DNA of 64,000 nucleotides from Cladorhizidae sp. MBARI D1340-BT2 (lineage: Eukaryota > Porifera > Demospongiae > Poecilosclerida > Cladorhizidae), in contig JAQNBH010000002.1 of assembly GCA_028752905.1 (NCBI GenBank), positions 29,804,762-29,868,761 on the forward strand, read 5' to 3'. Every line of letters begins with the position of its first letter. Position 1 is the stretch's first letter. The notes beneath the pieces are model-generated. The model saw nothing but the letters and a program-made list of their open reading frames with translations, searched no databases and was not told the origin of the DNA. The translations under genes and the position numbers were made by a program. Below, one piece after another: positions 1-12,073 of the stretch.

Positions 1-816
1 ATTTTGGATTGTTTTGCTTGTATATCTCGCATTCCCCCCCCCCCCCCGCCCCCATTATCCAAATGTCAGAACCGGATCTCTATCAGTAAATGCTTCAAGG
101 ATAGCAAGAAAATTACCTTGAGGAGGGATCAGCAGTAGAATCATCATTGTGACCACGAAGAGCTATTCCCTGCTTACCACAAAGAAGAATTCCATCAACA
201 ACTGATCGCAAAATAATTTACTAAATTTTCTTGCTTATTCTTGTCAATTCTGCTATCAATCTTTGACTGTGGGTGCTCATAGTTGTATAGGAAATCTTCA
301 GCCATCTGAAGTGCATGGATATGATATGCAGACTGTTCATGAGAATTTATTATTTCTGGGTTCTTTTTGCCAGAGCTAAGAGCTTTTTCAATTTTCTGAA
401 ATGGAAACCTAACAAATGCATCACGTTTTGAAGTGTCATCAGACTTATCAAAGAGAAGACACACTCGACATAGCCCACCATTCAACTTTGGAGAGTGAAC
501 ATGTCAAAAGGCTCGACTCCCTGACATCCAAGAAGCTTGGTATGTCAGATTTACTGGTTATAACAGTTTTTGAAATCATTTTTGCTGGTGGTTGGACGTG
601 ATGTCTGAGATAAGTATAAATTTGAGCATCAGTGCTATGAGTGCTTAAACTCTCCAAAAGCTCACCTACATCATGGGAATAAATGTCGGCAAGTGAACTG
701 CTACAGCCTGCTAGTGATTGAGGTATCATGTCTTCTTCAGGACTGGAAGTGGAGTTATCACTCTCAGCAGCATCAACTGGAATCTGTACCACCACTGTAC
801 CTACCGTTTTTATCAA
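1..816 (-). pseudogene. hAT transposase fragment, ZMYM1-like (TTF zinc finger plus start of DUF4371)
   Basis: Three minus-strand frames line up in the order expected for the N-terminal half of a ZMYM1-like hAT transposase. Positions 448-816 give a low-complexity acidic leader. Positions 195-485 give a TTF-type zinc-finger segment (GGLCRVCLLF, then a PF..IEKAL stretch and paired His). Below 195 a further frame reads ILLCGKQGIALRGH, the start of a DUF4371-type core. These motifs are seen directly; the family is from general knowledge. The frame shifts near 450 and near 195, so the copy is not functional. It runs off the left end, so the catalytic core and dimerisation domain would lie outside. 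No terminal repeats are visible. A host ZMYM-like gene is possible but less likely given the frameshifts. Confidence 0.6.
34..55. repeat. poly-C tract
   Basis: A run of C broken by a single G. A similar C tract lies at 1204-1228 and a G tract at 5505-5527. Their lengths may be unreliable in an assembly. Confidence 0.9.
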
Positions 817-1560
817 ATATAATTATGGTTCTTAGCCATTGATTTGACTCACTAGGTAAAGGATGGAAGAAACTATTTAATGTCACTTGCTGAGAAGCTA
901 CCTTCCTCTACTTGGTAGTAGGAATTTCCATTTCAAATATTTCTAGATACTTCCAAGCTGCAGTGCATGTGCTCTCCAATGCTAGTCAGACACATCATGT
1001 GACTGAGGACTGTCTGACAGTCCTTAATTCTGTTCCTCACAAAATGATTTATTCTATATAGCTACCTTATCAATCACTCAATACTTCATCAACACCTCTT
1101 TCAACAAACATGCCACATTCTTATGTCCTATGCATGTGTTGTGCATTTGCAAGTTTAATTTAGTGGGTGTGGTTATATTCTTGACGGGGGTTCTGACCCC
1201 CAACCCCCCCCCCCCCCCCCCCCCCCCCATAGATCCGCCAGTGGGTTATGTGCGTGATCACAATGCATTTTGATCAGCATGTGGATCTGAAGTAGAAGTT
1301 TGATTCACCTCATAGCAGAGCAGGATTATACTACTCACAGCATTAAGTCATTGGTGCACCAGCTGAAGGTCTACCTCAATAATCTTTTTTTCCTCCAGAT
1401 CCTTCAACACAACCTAGTTGGGCATGCATCTATCTGTTGTAGACAAGTATGTATGTGATTGCAACAATACTGAGTAACTTCTTGCAATAGGCTCATCAAC
1501 TATGCACATTATTTATAATGTATAATTGACGAGTCAAGATGAGTAGCTAAAATGGATCCT
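817..1560. other. unassigned AT-rich stretch with a 25-bp poly-C tract
   Basis: No convincing coding frame was seen on either strand. A C homopolymer lies at 1204-1228, directly after a short GGGGG/CCCCC inverted pair near 1185-1200. Otherwise nothing was recognised. Confidence 0.5.
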
Positions 1561-1564
1561 CAGT

Positions 1565-1835
1565 GAAAGCGAGAGGAACCTCAGGTTTATGGATCTTAGG
1601 AGTATCAATCAGTAATTGTGTACTTCCAGTGGGAGAAATTCTATACTGCAGTTGTTATTTCTCCAATCTTTTCCAAATTTAGTACATGACTTGTCCTGCT
1701 TCCCTGAGTCTTGGCATACCTTCTTCAATGTTGCATATGTCTTGGACTCCAGCATTCCTGCCAGCTTTAACATGGTGAAGGCGCAGAGGAAGGATGGCGG
1801 AGCTGAGGAGGATGGATGAGATCGTGATAGCAAAA
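1565..1835 (-). mobile_element. Penelope-like element fragment, N-terminal region (minus)
   Basis: The plus strand here matches, nearly base for base, the stretch at about 9170-9380 inside the larger PLE on the minus strand. Shared landmarks are the 'acctcaggtttatg' and 'cttccagtggg' blocks and the 'tccagcattcc' block. This corresponds to the region before the RT palm. It stops where a plus-strand PLE piece begins, so the two fragments are head to head. Frames are broken. Confidence 0.6.
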
Positions 1836-3205
1836 TTTCAATGTTAACAGGAATGCTGGAGTCTAAAATTGTGTCTTTTATATATAGGAGCACCGTGAAT
1901 CTTTCCAAGTTTAAAGCATAGTTGATATAACCTCTAGCTGGCAAGACGAGTATAATTATGTCAAGGATTCTGGACATTTTAGTGAGCTTATTGAAGGTGA
2001 GTGTTTTTCATGATATATATATATGAGTGTCTTCTTAGTTTTTATGTTCCCATCTCTTTTTACCAAATCTTCCTAAAGATGAGGCATGGAAGTCATTTTT
2101 GAAATCTTGATGAAATATGAGAGCTTATGTTGAAATGACTACACTAGGTGCTGACAGGATTTCTGAACTTTTGGAGTTTTGCCTAAAATCCACTTACTTT
2201 AGGTATCAAGGAAAATGCTACAAGCAGAAAGCGGGTTCAGCAATGGCCTCTCCAGTATCTGCAATGGTAGCCAACGTTTATATGAAATTCATTAATGAAG
2301 AATTAACACTTAGAAATGCCCACCTGAAGCAAAGGTGTTCGAAGAATAACAACTTTTGCATTGTGAAGAATGAAGGGGAGAGGGAGCAGGAATTGTTGGA
2401 CCACCTGAAGAACATAAGGATAGCCATATAATTCACCATGGAGCTTGAAGTGGATGGATCATTGCCTTTTTGGATTTCTACACGGAAAGTAAGTCAGAAG
2501 GCTAACTGCAACATTATACAGAAAATCAAATGTATTCACAAACCAGTCCCTAAATTATAAATCATATGATGTTAGAATAGTAGTGGTGAAGAGCTTGTAT
2601 CACAGAGTAGTGATGGAGAAAGAGGACCTATGGAAAAACGAAAATCATTTGAATAGAAAATAGTTATCCACAAGCTTTCATCGCCTTTTCTTCTGCAGGT
2701 ATAGCTAAACGTAAATATGTACATAAGCAGGAAATCAGGGTTCTGGGAAGAAGTATCCTATGGTAGTAATTCTTTATTTAGCAGGGAAGAGTGAAGACAT
2801 CAGGATGGTCTACAGGAAGTTGCACATCATAGTCAGTTTCAGATCTGTTAGGACTACGAGGGCAAAACTGATCAGAGTATTACTAGCTAGTATGCACTCC
2901 TGTATTGTGTAACATATTCAGCTGTGGGAAGTACTACATACATGTAGTGGAGACCAATAGAATACTGGAGACCAGAATGAAAGAGCATCAAGGTGTCTGT
3001 CAAAATTGTGCTAAAGAGAAATCTGCATGTAGGGGACAATGGAAACCATAATTTGTGGGAGGAAGCCACCATCTTGGACCAGACGAGAAGACAGTAGGAA
3101 CTGCTAGTGAAGGAGGCATTGCACAGCAGCCTAGCACCGAATTGTGAGCAGTTCAATCGAGATTGTGTAAAGCTTTCACCTTGCGGCTGAGTAGCCACTC
3201 TCAAA
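1836..3205 (+). mobile_element. Penelope-like element, decayed RT and GIY-YIG regions (plus)
   Basis: PLEs encode one protein with a reverse transcriptase and a C-terminal GIY-YIG endonuclease. Here the fragment begins with NLSKF and SPLAGKTS (an RT finger segment, 1900-1970). After a deletion it continues at 2117-2431 with TTLGADRISELLE and the RT segment MASPVSAMVANVYM, whose usual form in these elements is MGSPVSAVVANLYM. The YVDD active-site box is lost around 2340. The DGSLPF block follows at 2440-2480. Positions 2890-3190 retain a frameshifted GIY-YIG region (SCGKYYI-like, then ETR..EH). Several stops and frameshifts make it inactive. A terminal-repeat-like sequence follows at 3300-3540. 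Confidence 0.75.
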
Positions 3206-3299
3206 ATCCAGAACTTTAAACCACACCCACCATATTTTTCAGCAAATTAATTCTTTTATCATTGTTTGTTTTTGTTTTGTTACCACTATTAGATTATAG

Positions 3300-3540
3300 A
3301 TTAGATTATAGCATGTTTTTAGCATGTTTAAAAAAAATATTTTTTAATCTTTTTATCTTGTGCCACACCAGTTCACATGCTGGGAACATGTGCCAGGGTG
3401 TGGTTTGCAATATAGCATGTATATAACAACCTCAAATTAATCATTATTGCTAGAGCATCTAGCCAAAACATCATCAAGTGAGTAAATTCAAGTTGATTAT
3501 CGAGAATATCATTCTACAAAGGTTAATGTACATTTATAAA
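3300..3540 (+). repeat. PLE terminal repeat (pLTR) with hammerhead-like core
   Basis: This sequence resembles, on the plus strand, the minus-strand segments at 6040-6270 and 16440-16810 and the plus-strand ones at 26215-26380 and 35505-35660. Landmarks are CATGTGCCAG near 3390, a perfect GCTAG/CTAGC stem around AGCAT at 3449-3463 followed by CAAAACATC, and 'aagttgattat.gagaa' near 3490. Its place just after a PLE coding end fits a pLTR. Confidence 0.55.
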
Positions 3541-4552
3541 GGAATGAAATAACACACCATCTATGGGACCCTTTACCTATTAATATAATATTGCCAAAAA
3601 AATTGGATTATATTAGGAGTTTCTGGCTCTTAAATTTATTGGAAAAATCTTGATTTATTTTTGTTGTTAATAAAACATTTTTTTGTCTTGTAAATGTAAC
3701 TTAATTTTCCTTCTCAGTGTTTTGCTCTGTCCTTGCTCCCCCAGGAACAAGGAAACGATAAATAGAGCTACCTATCCACCACTTTAGAAATGCACCCTAG
3801 CATGTGTGTGATGAACATGACAGGAAGTGGCAAGTGGGGAAAAAATAAGGACGAAACAAAATATTTTTTCAGCACAGATACGGAAATAAGATTATGCTAA
3901 TGAGTTGATGATAAGGTGAAAGAATGTAAGTGAACAGTTAAATGTCTAATAGGGGATATATACATATTTTTGGAAGTAAAAAAGCAAAAAAAAAAGTATT
4001 CTCACATTAGATTTAAAAAATGTACATAAAGGTATATATATATTCGACACATAAAATGAGCATTTCGACTCTTCCCAAAAGCAAGAACCACCTGTGAGCA
4101 TCTGTTACCTTCTACCTGGTATCTGGTGTATTCAGCAAAAAATGTGAGGGAAATCCAACTTACAGGGTGGGCAAAATAATGCAAAAAGGTCCAAATATGA
4201 GCTATTAAAAGATAACATCAAGAAAATGGTTGTTTAAAGCCTTCTTTGGGTGGTTTTTAAAAGTTACACAAAGTTTTGTATGGATCAGCCTTTGACGCAT
4301 TTCAAAATAACCAGTGCTGCCAGGACAAAACAGTGAATAACACAAGCATTAATAAAGCTAATCTTTACAAAACAGTAAATAATGCAGGATAACTTTGTCG
4401 TCTGTGCAGCAGGGCCAGGTGTCTCGCCCTTGAGAACTTCTGAGCCCTACAGTACTTGCAGATCCTGTTAATATCCAATATCAGCTTTGATTGTGGAGTT
4501 TGCTTGGTCATGGGTGAGGACTAGCCAGTTAGCATAGTGGAGTTGTCTTTAA
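3541..4552. other. unassigned AT-rich stretch
   Basis: No coding frame of note. A low-complexity A-run lies at 3987-3996. The stretch ends in the unique flank of the 56-bp minisatellite. Nothing else was recognised. Confidence 0.5.
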
Positions 4553-5480
4553 ATGCCCACTCCCACTCTAGATGAGCACACTAGAACACAGAGACAACCA
4601 CAAACAGAATGTCCACTCCCACTCTAGATGAGCACACTAGAAAACAGAGACAACTACAAACACAATGCCCACTCCCACTCTAGATGAGCACAGTAGAACA
4701 CAGAGACAACCACAAACACAATGTCCACTCCCACTCTAGATGAGCACACTAGAACACAGAGACAGCCACAAACACAATGTTCACTCCCACTCTAGATGAA
4801 TACACTAGAACACAGAGACAATTACAAACACAATGTCCACTCCCACTCTAGATGAACACAGTATAATACAGAGACAACCACAAACACAATGTCCACTCCC
4901 ACTCTAGATGAGCACACTAGAACACAGAGACAGCCACAAACACAATGTTCACTCCCACTCTAGATGAATACACTAGAACACAGAGACAATTACAAACACA
5001 ATGTCCACTCCCACTCTAGATGAACACAGTATAATACAGAGACAACCACAAACACAATGTCCACTCCCACTCTAGATGAGCACACTAGAACACAGAGACA
5101 GCCACAAACACAATGTTCACTCCCACTCTAGATGAATACACTAGAACACAGAGACAATTACAAACACAATGTCCACTCCCACTCTAGATGAACACAGTAT
5201 AATACAGAGACAACCACAAACACAATGTCCACTCCCACTCTAGATGAGCACACTAGAACACACAGACAACCACAAACACAATGTTCACTCCCACTCTAGA
5301 TGAACACACTAGAACACAGAGACAACTACAAACACAATGTCCACTCCCACTCTAGATGAGCACACTAGAACCCAGAGACAACCACAAACACAATGTCCAC
5401 TCCCACTCTAGATGAGCACACTAGAACACAGAGACAACCACAAACAGAATGTCCACTCCCACTGTAGATGAGCACACTAG
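4553..5480. repeat. 56-bp minisatellite, about 16.6 units, with 168-bp higher-order period
   Basis: The unit starts ATGTCCACTCCCACTCTAGA and continues TGAGCACACTAGAACACAGA. I count 56 bp per unit and 928 bp in total. Between about 4720 and 5224 the units fall into a repeated series of three variants: GAGCACAC/CAGCC, GAATACAC/CAATT, GAACACAGTATAATACAG/CAACC. The triplet occurs three times, so there is a 168-bp higher-order repeat inside the array. Outside it the units vary singly. Confidence 0.95.
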
Positions 5481-5504
5481 AGTGGCCCGTCATGGGAGGT
5501 GGCT

Positions 5505-5527
5505 GGGGGGGGGGGGGGGGGGGGGGG
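5505..5527. repeat. poly-G tract
   Basis: A G homopolymer of about 23 bases shortly after the end of the 56-bp minisatellite. Confidence 0.9.
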
Positions 5528-5579
5528 TGGGGGTGGTTTATCTCCCATTAACTTGGCTGATCAAGTATTGCACGCACCA

Positions 5580-5885
5580 CAATACATAAATACATATATA
5601 ATAAATAAACAATAAAGGAAAAAAATTAAAAATTAAATAAAATTGATTAAATAATAAATAATAAATAATAAATAATAAATAAATAAACAATAAATTAAAA
5701 AAACAATAAAAAATAATAACAAATAAAAATAAATAAAAATAAACGAATAAATAATAAATACATAAATAAACAAATAAATAAATAAAAAATAAATAAAAAA
5801 TAAATAAAATAAATAATAAATAATGAATAAATAAATAAATACATAAATAAACATATAAATAGACCAATAAATAAATAAACAAAAT
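5580..5885. repeat. degenerate AAT/AAAT microsatellite
   Basis: Mixed tri- and tetranucleotide A/T repeats, mostly AAT and AAAT, with a few C and G interruptions. Long open frames through it (Tyr/Leu/Phe/Ile-rich) are products of the repeat and not genes. Confidence 0.9.
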
Positions 5886-6039
5886 AACAGAATATTTTTG
5901 AGGGGTTAATATTTGCTGTTGTCATGGTTAAAATCGTAAAATGATGCTGCAAGGATCACCATGACTGTGTTACTCTGCATCTTGGAGCTCTACGTCGAGC
6001 TTGATATTATTAAGCCCTGTGGTGTAAACTCTTCTCGTA

Positions 6040-6274
6040 GCATCTCACTAATTTCTGGCTATTGTTTCTTGCTACCATAGGTTTCACGTAAATAAACTCT
6101 CAAAACCAACTCAACAATTTTTTTTAACTTGATGTTTTGACTAGATGCTCTAGTCTTCATCAGAAATAATGAGATGCTAAGGCTCATGTGAGCCTGTTAT
6201 ATATATACCGGTAGCTAGTACCCACCATGTGCCAGTACATGCACCTAGCACGTGCACAGGATGTAAAAAATAAT

Positions 6275-6275
<1 letters not shown>
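6040..6275 (-). repeat. PLE terminal repeat (pLTR) with hammerhead-like motif
   Basis: On the minus strand the segment reads a CACGTG-containing start (near 6250), CATGTAC and CACATGG blocks, TACCGGTA, an 'aggctcacatgagcct' palindrome (near 6190), then the hammerhead-like stretch at 6163-6131, and 'acctatggtagc' near 6075. The same order is found at 16810-16600 (minus), 26215-26380 (plus) and 35505-35660 (plus). It lies downstream of the minus-strand PLE at 7780-9900, with a LINE fragment and TAA tracts between them. Confidence 0.6.
6131..6163 (-). ncRNA. candidate hammerhead ribozyme core, partly mutated
   Basis: Reading 5'-3' on the minus strand: CTGATGA (6163-6157), one extra A, a perfect 6-bp stem GACTAG/CTAGTC with loop AGCAT (6155-6139), then AAAAC (6138-6134). 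Hammerheads need CUGANGA, stem II and GAAA, so this copy has A in place of the first G of GAAA. Hammerhead motifs are known in PLE terminal repeats, which supports the reading. The copy at 35559-35579 has GAAAC intact but CTGGTGA in place of CTGATGA. Stem I and stem III pairing was not established, so activity is doubtful. Confidence 0.45.
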
Positions 6276-6590
<315 letters not shown>

Positions 6591-6661
6591 TCTATATTAT
6601 TATAATTAAAATACATGCAATTAGAATACATGCATATAGAATACATGCATATTGCATACAT

Positions 6662-7262
6662 TTAATTTAAGAAATAATGATCGTCAGGTACTGAGCTGGA
6701 TCCAAGCACTGCAGCAGAGTTTCCTCGTTGGATTGCAACTGCAATTCTCTGCAGCAGGAAATGGTAAGCACGGGGGTCACCAGACTCAGTTTTGAGGCGT
6801 GCACCAAGCTCTTGGAGAAAACTCTTTGCCTCAGACCCAAATAATCCAGAGGTCTCGATATCAATAGGTACAAAATAATGAGTAGCCTCTATATTTGCAT
6901 ACTTCCCCTTCTTCAGAAACTCGGCCCTGTCAGCAATGCACCCTGGACCATCAGGTAACATAGTGGCATACGAAGGAGCAAAAGTGTCCACATCCCACAC
7001 AAGAACTCGGCCATTCCTCCAGGGAACAATCGAAGCCCCATCTGGATGCTTGCCATCCGAGCGACAGATCCCAGAGGGCTCCAGATGTGAAGGAACCTTG
7101 ATGGATACAAGTGATCGTCTAACAAGATCGTTGATAGCTGCATGCCTTGAATGACGACCCCGACTCTTTGAGCAACTGAGACCATGAGTCCCTAGCTGGT
7201 CCACCTGAGATCCACACTGATGGCAACTGTGAGGATGACAGAGAGGTGTACCCAACCGCAAA
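6662..7262 (-). mobile_element. LINE 3' fragment: CCHC finger and restriction-like endonuclease
   Basis: A continuous 199-codon frame covers the C-terminal part of a LINE with a restriction-like endonuclease. The zinc finger CHQCGSQVDQLGTHGLSC comes first, then DGKHPDGASIVP, then VWDVDTFAPSY (the PD...D pattern of PD-(D/E)XK nucleases), then VPIDIETSGLFG and LQRIAVAIQRGN near the end. The same order is seen in the fragments at 19.4-22.0, 25.2-25.8, 32-33.5 and 57.2-58.8 kb. The 5' side is truncated at the TAA tract near 7270. There is no RT in this copy, so it cannot act on its own. Confidence 0.8.
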
Positions 7263-7269
7263 CCAATGG

Positions 7270-7770
<501 letters not shown>

Positions 7771-7779
7771 TGGTCGTGG

Positions 7780-9880
7780 CTTCAAGTTCAGGCTATTCAG
7801 AGTAGCTCCCCAATGGCCAGGCAAGTCTATTCTACAGTCTTGATTGAACCGCTCACACATTGGTGCTAGGCCGATGTGCAATGCCTAGCAGTTCCTTCTG
7901 CTTCTGGGCTGGTCTAAGATGGTGGCTCCCTCCCACAAAATAAGATGTCCATTATCCCATGCATGCTCAGCAACTGCAGACTTCTCTTTATTACACTTTC
8001 TACAGGCATCCTGATGCTCTTTCACTCTGGTGTCCAGTCTTCCGCTAGTCTTGCCTATGTAGTATTTTCCACAGCTGCAAGGGATGCTGTACACAACACA
8101 TGAGTGCATTTTAGCTGGTAAAACATCCTTCACTCTGCTCAGTTGTGTCCTCAGAGTTCTTCCCGATCTGAAGATGACTTAGATGTTGAACTTCCTGTAG
8201 ACCCTCCTGATGTCTTCACTCATCCCTGCTGCATAAGGAATCACTATCATAGGATCCACTTCATTGCCTGTACTGGTGTATTCATCTTCATTTCTGCGTT
8301 TAAATGTTTCTGCAGACGAAAGGTTGATGAAGGCTTGTGGATAACCGTTCTCGATGAAGACCTTATTGAAATGAAGTTCTTCCTTCCAAATGTCCTCCTT
8401 CTCACTAACTGCTCTTCTGGCTCTATCATACAAGCTCTTCACCACTCCTCTTTTGACAGGGATAGGATGATGTGATCTATAGTCAAGGTACCAATTGGTA
8501 TGCGTAGGTTTTCTGAAGACGGTTGCAGTTAGTCTTCCATCTTCCTTCCTGTGCATGTGACAGTCCAGAAAGGGCAATGATCCAGCCACTTCAAGCTCAG
8601 GTAAACTTTATGGATGGCCTGATGTTGTTCTGATGGTCCAACAACTCCTGCTCACTTCCCTTCTTGACAGTGCAGAAGTTATCATCCACATATCTCTTCC
8701 AAACCCTTGGCTTCAGTGGGGCAGTTGTGAGTGCCAATTCCCCAAAGAATTCAATATAAAGGTTGGCTACCACTGCAGATACAGGAGAGTCCATTGCTGC
8801 ACCCTCTTACTGCTCATAGTATTTTTTATTGATACCTATTGGATTTCAGGCACAACTCCAACAGTTCAGAAATCCTGTCAGCACCTAGTGTAGTCCTCTC
8901 ACTCAAGCTGTCATCTTTTGTTAACATTTCAAAAATTACTTCCACAGCCTCATCTATGGGAAAAAAGATAAGAGACATCAAAACTGACAAGACACTCTTC
9001 CAATGCCAAACATTCATCTTGAATACACTTGATAAATTGCTCAGAATCCTTGAGTTGACATAAGAACTTGTATTTCCAGCTAGAGGTGATATCAAATATG
9101 TTATGAATTTGGAAATAATTATTGTACGACAGTGCATGTATATATACAAGACACAATAGGCCTAAGGGGACCTCAGGTTTATGTATCTTAGGGAGCCCAT
9201 AAATCAGTGGTGGTCTACTTCCAGTGGCCCTAATTCTATTGTATAATGCAGTTGTTATTTCTCCTGTCTTCTCCATAATATTCTTTAACATACGATTGAA
9301 CTTGCTTTCCTGTGCTTGGTAGGATCCTTGTTCAGTATTCCATATGTTTTGGTTTCCAGCATTCCCATCAGTTTTAAAATGTACCTTTCCTTTGTCATCA
9401 GAACTGTTGTCTTCCCTTTGTTTGCTGGTAAGATTATGAACTCTTCCATCTTCCTCAGTTCTTTAAGGGCCTTTCTCTGTTCCTTTGTCAGGTTGTCCTT
9501 CGGTTTTCTTGCTCTTCTTAAAATTCCACATATTCTTCCTCAAAGCTCATGCGCCTTGTTATCCTCCAGCTTACTGGCTATCTCTTCCACTGCAGCTATG
9601 GTATCCATCATAGGTAGACTCTTTGGACAAAGTTAAGACCCAAAGCAAGCACTGCTTCCTGAGCTGGAGAAAGGTTCTTTTCTGTCAGATTTACAACCCA
9701 TCTGTTCAAGTCTTGGGGTTGAAACTTCACTTCTCTCAATCTCCTCTCCAAAAGTGTCTCCAGCTTCTTTTGATGTTTCTGCTTGGATTTGTGTGGGTCT
9801 TCTCTGCTGCTCCCCTAAAAAGGGCCTGAATCCTCTTGATAGTCACTTCCCAGTGCTGGTTCCAGATCTTCACACTCAGC
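7780..9880 (-). mobile_element. Penelope-like element, nearly full length, frameshifted
   Basis: The most complete PLE here, read on the minus strand. The N-terminal region is at about 9850-9620 (VVNLTEKNLSPAQEAVLALG). Next comes the RT finger region at 9291-8950 (LIYGLPKIHKPEVPLG), then TTLGADRISELLE. The palm at 8794-8597 has SPVSAVVANLY and the catalytic RYVDDNF. A continuation at 8589-8179 has LPFLDCHMHRKEDG, YLDYRSHHPIPVK and PYAAGMSEDIRR. The GIY-YIG domain at 8133-7885 has SCGKYYIGKTSGRL and TRVKEH. The frame changes at least four times, so it is a pseudogene. The 3' end is at 'tgaagccacgaccacca' (about 7785), shared with three other copies. PLEs move by target-primed reverse transcription. 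Confidence 0.85.
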
Positions 9881-10799
9881 TGAAGGGGGGAAGAGGGCCG
9901 TAGTGTCACATATAAAGTGCCATATCTTTGCTCGCATTCACTCTAGTTTCCCGATTTATAGCTTGCGCTCTGTTGGTAATTCTCTTTTGTAATTTCGTTT
10001 CGCCCTACTTTTTTCCTTCCTCATTATAGGCTCTTCGAGTATGGATCGTTAAGCGGTAAGTAAATCACGTTCCAACAACCTTTGCGAGGCTCCTATTCGA
10101 TCATAACGAGTACTACAAACTGCCCGTCTTGAAAAAAAGTTTTTTTGTTGAATTTTATTAACAGCTTATGACATCACGTTACACTTTCATCTATAGGGTT
10201 GTTTTTTTATGATCCTCTCAAACAAAAACTCACGGTGAAGTTGTAGAATATAAAATTTGCTTTCAAATGATATAATTTTTAATATCGAAGTCACCACTTG
10301 AACGGTTTTTGAAAAATCACTTACAAGATATAGAACCTTAAAGTCAAAGCAGTTTTTAACCACATTCCCATCACATTCCCACTGCCAGAAACAACCCATT
10401 CAGTACTAGAAGTGTGCATACAAACAAAATATTGAAAGCAACATATTGACTTTCACTTTCCTCTATTTTTCAGCAAGAGCCAGTATCCAACTATATATAT
10501 ATATATAATTTTTTTAATATATATATATATATATTTAAAGATGTATCAGACTTGTTTTGATATGTTACCTTAATAATATTGAATTAGCAAACATAAACAC
10601 ATCATAATTTGCAGGGGCTTCCATGCCCAGGTGCATCCATCATCATCATTCACGCACGTCTTCACTCGTCCTCCAGTAATCCCTGCAAGCTTGACAATAC
10701 AAAGTAAAATACACATAAACAAAATAGAACACTCGAGGTCATGTTAGCTCGACCAAAGCAAAATAAAATAGAACACTCAAAGGACACGACTATCTTTTA
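9881..10799. other. unassigned stretch upstream of the PLE
   Basis: No coding frame was recognised. A CT-rich run followed by AG, a 26-base segment and a consensus gtaagt donor (10030-10061) looks like a small exon on the plus strand. An (AT)n tract lies at 10493-10535. Confidence 0.45.
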
Positions 10800-12073
10800 G
10801 ACATAATCATATATACCAAAGCCAACCTTCCTCCCAACATTGAAGCTCACCACACCTAAATTGACGGCAAGCCTGATACTTGTCGCACTCATGCTCCGTC
10901 TTATCCACTCAACTCCACACTACAGAATTAAAACTCTCATTTTGATTCTGTGTGTGCAAAAGATCCTCACTTTTAGTGCAGGCTCAACTAAAAATGCCTG
11001 TAGGACAATACTCATGTTGGGGATGTTCTGCAGTTGATAAAAAAAATTGCTTACACATCGCGAATCATGCCGTCTAGGTTGTCCTCGTTATTTGTAATTG
11101 CTCCCCCATAGTAGGTTTGCATTTCAATTATAGATAGGCGACTAATCCCCCTAGTGCCACCCAAAGTTACATGCTTGCCATCGTCATCAACAGCGCCTTT
11201 TAATGCATGTCTCAAAATGCTTTGAAAAAATGCTTACTAACGTGATTTATACATTCTACCTTCTCTAGTTCAAAACTACGACCATAAGGCTTGACAACCA
11301 TTTTTATCCCCAAGACAAAGCTTCAGTCTCTCCACTGAATGCCCAAAAAGTTTTGTTGCTACAACTTCCATGGAACTAGAACATCCTTCAAAATGGCTTC
11401 ACACTTACCTTGTGACCCTCAAACCATTCTTTGTAACTTGCCTCTGTCTCATCTTCAGGTATTCGCACGCAAGCTTGACAGAACATACACATAAGACCTA
11501 AAACTTCTCCAGTGTCCCAAGACATCAAAGCAACACCATAATTTGATTTGTGGCCCTGTCTATGCCATGTGCCATCAACAGTAACACTAACATCAATGAT
11601 ATCTTCATGCCCAACCCCATAAAAATCATGTAACATATGAGCGGCATCTTTGTGTGTGACTGCATTTGGGTCACTCCCTATTGTCTTGGTATATATTCCC
11701 AAAAAAGCAAAAAATATATGGTGAAACTAAGACAAGCAACATATCCATGACTACAGTGATGTCATCCAGACCAGAATGACTAATTCCAGCAATGCAAGCA
11801 CCCAGTACTGACTGGCTGTTCAAGGTATGGGCTTCTACAGATATAGTGTTTGAGATGTCTTTAGTGTTACCACAATTTGAACAAAAAGTAAAAATATGAC
11901 ACCATGCCTGCCCTATGGGATTTTCTAAGCTTATCTAAGTCATTACCCTTACCCAGTTCTCCCACAACATCCCTCTAGTCCGAAGAGGTAGAGCCAGAAG
12001 AAGCTGAACTATCCAAGAGAGCCAACTTCTTCCTAGTCAAGGTCACCACTGGAACTGGCCTCTCTTCAGACAT
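10800..12073 (-). pseudogene. Mutator-like transposase pseudogene
   Basis: A chain of minus-strand frames follows the order of the Mutator-like transposase family found in many invertebrates. A start at 12073 gives MSEERPVPVVTLTRKKLALL. Then come FCSNCGNTKDIS and a SQSVLGACIAGISHSGL segment (about 11890-11740). Positions 11702-11388 hold the core (DVSVTVDGTWHRQGHKSNYG, then SWDTGEVLGL and a Cys pair). LGGTRGISRLSIIEMQTYYG follows (about 11170-11110), and NQNESFNSVVW near 10930-10900. The DGTW and NESFNS blocks are hallmarks of the family. Stops and frameshifts occur in nearly every block. It starts about 340 bp after the end of the PIN-like ORF on the same strand. A consensus gtaagt donor near 12205 may belong to its leader. 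Confidence 0.65.

Noticed and set aside
4553..5480. A CRISPR array
   Set aside because: Units are contiguous tandem repeats without unique spacers, in an animal-type genome.
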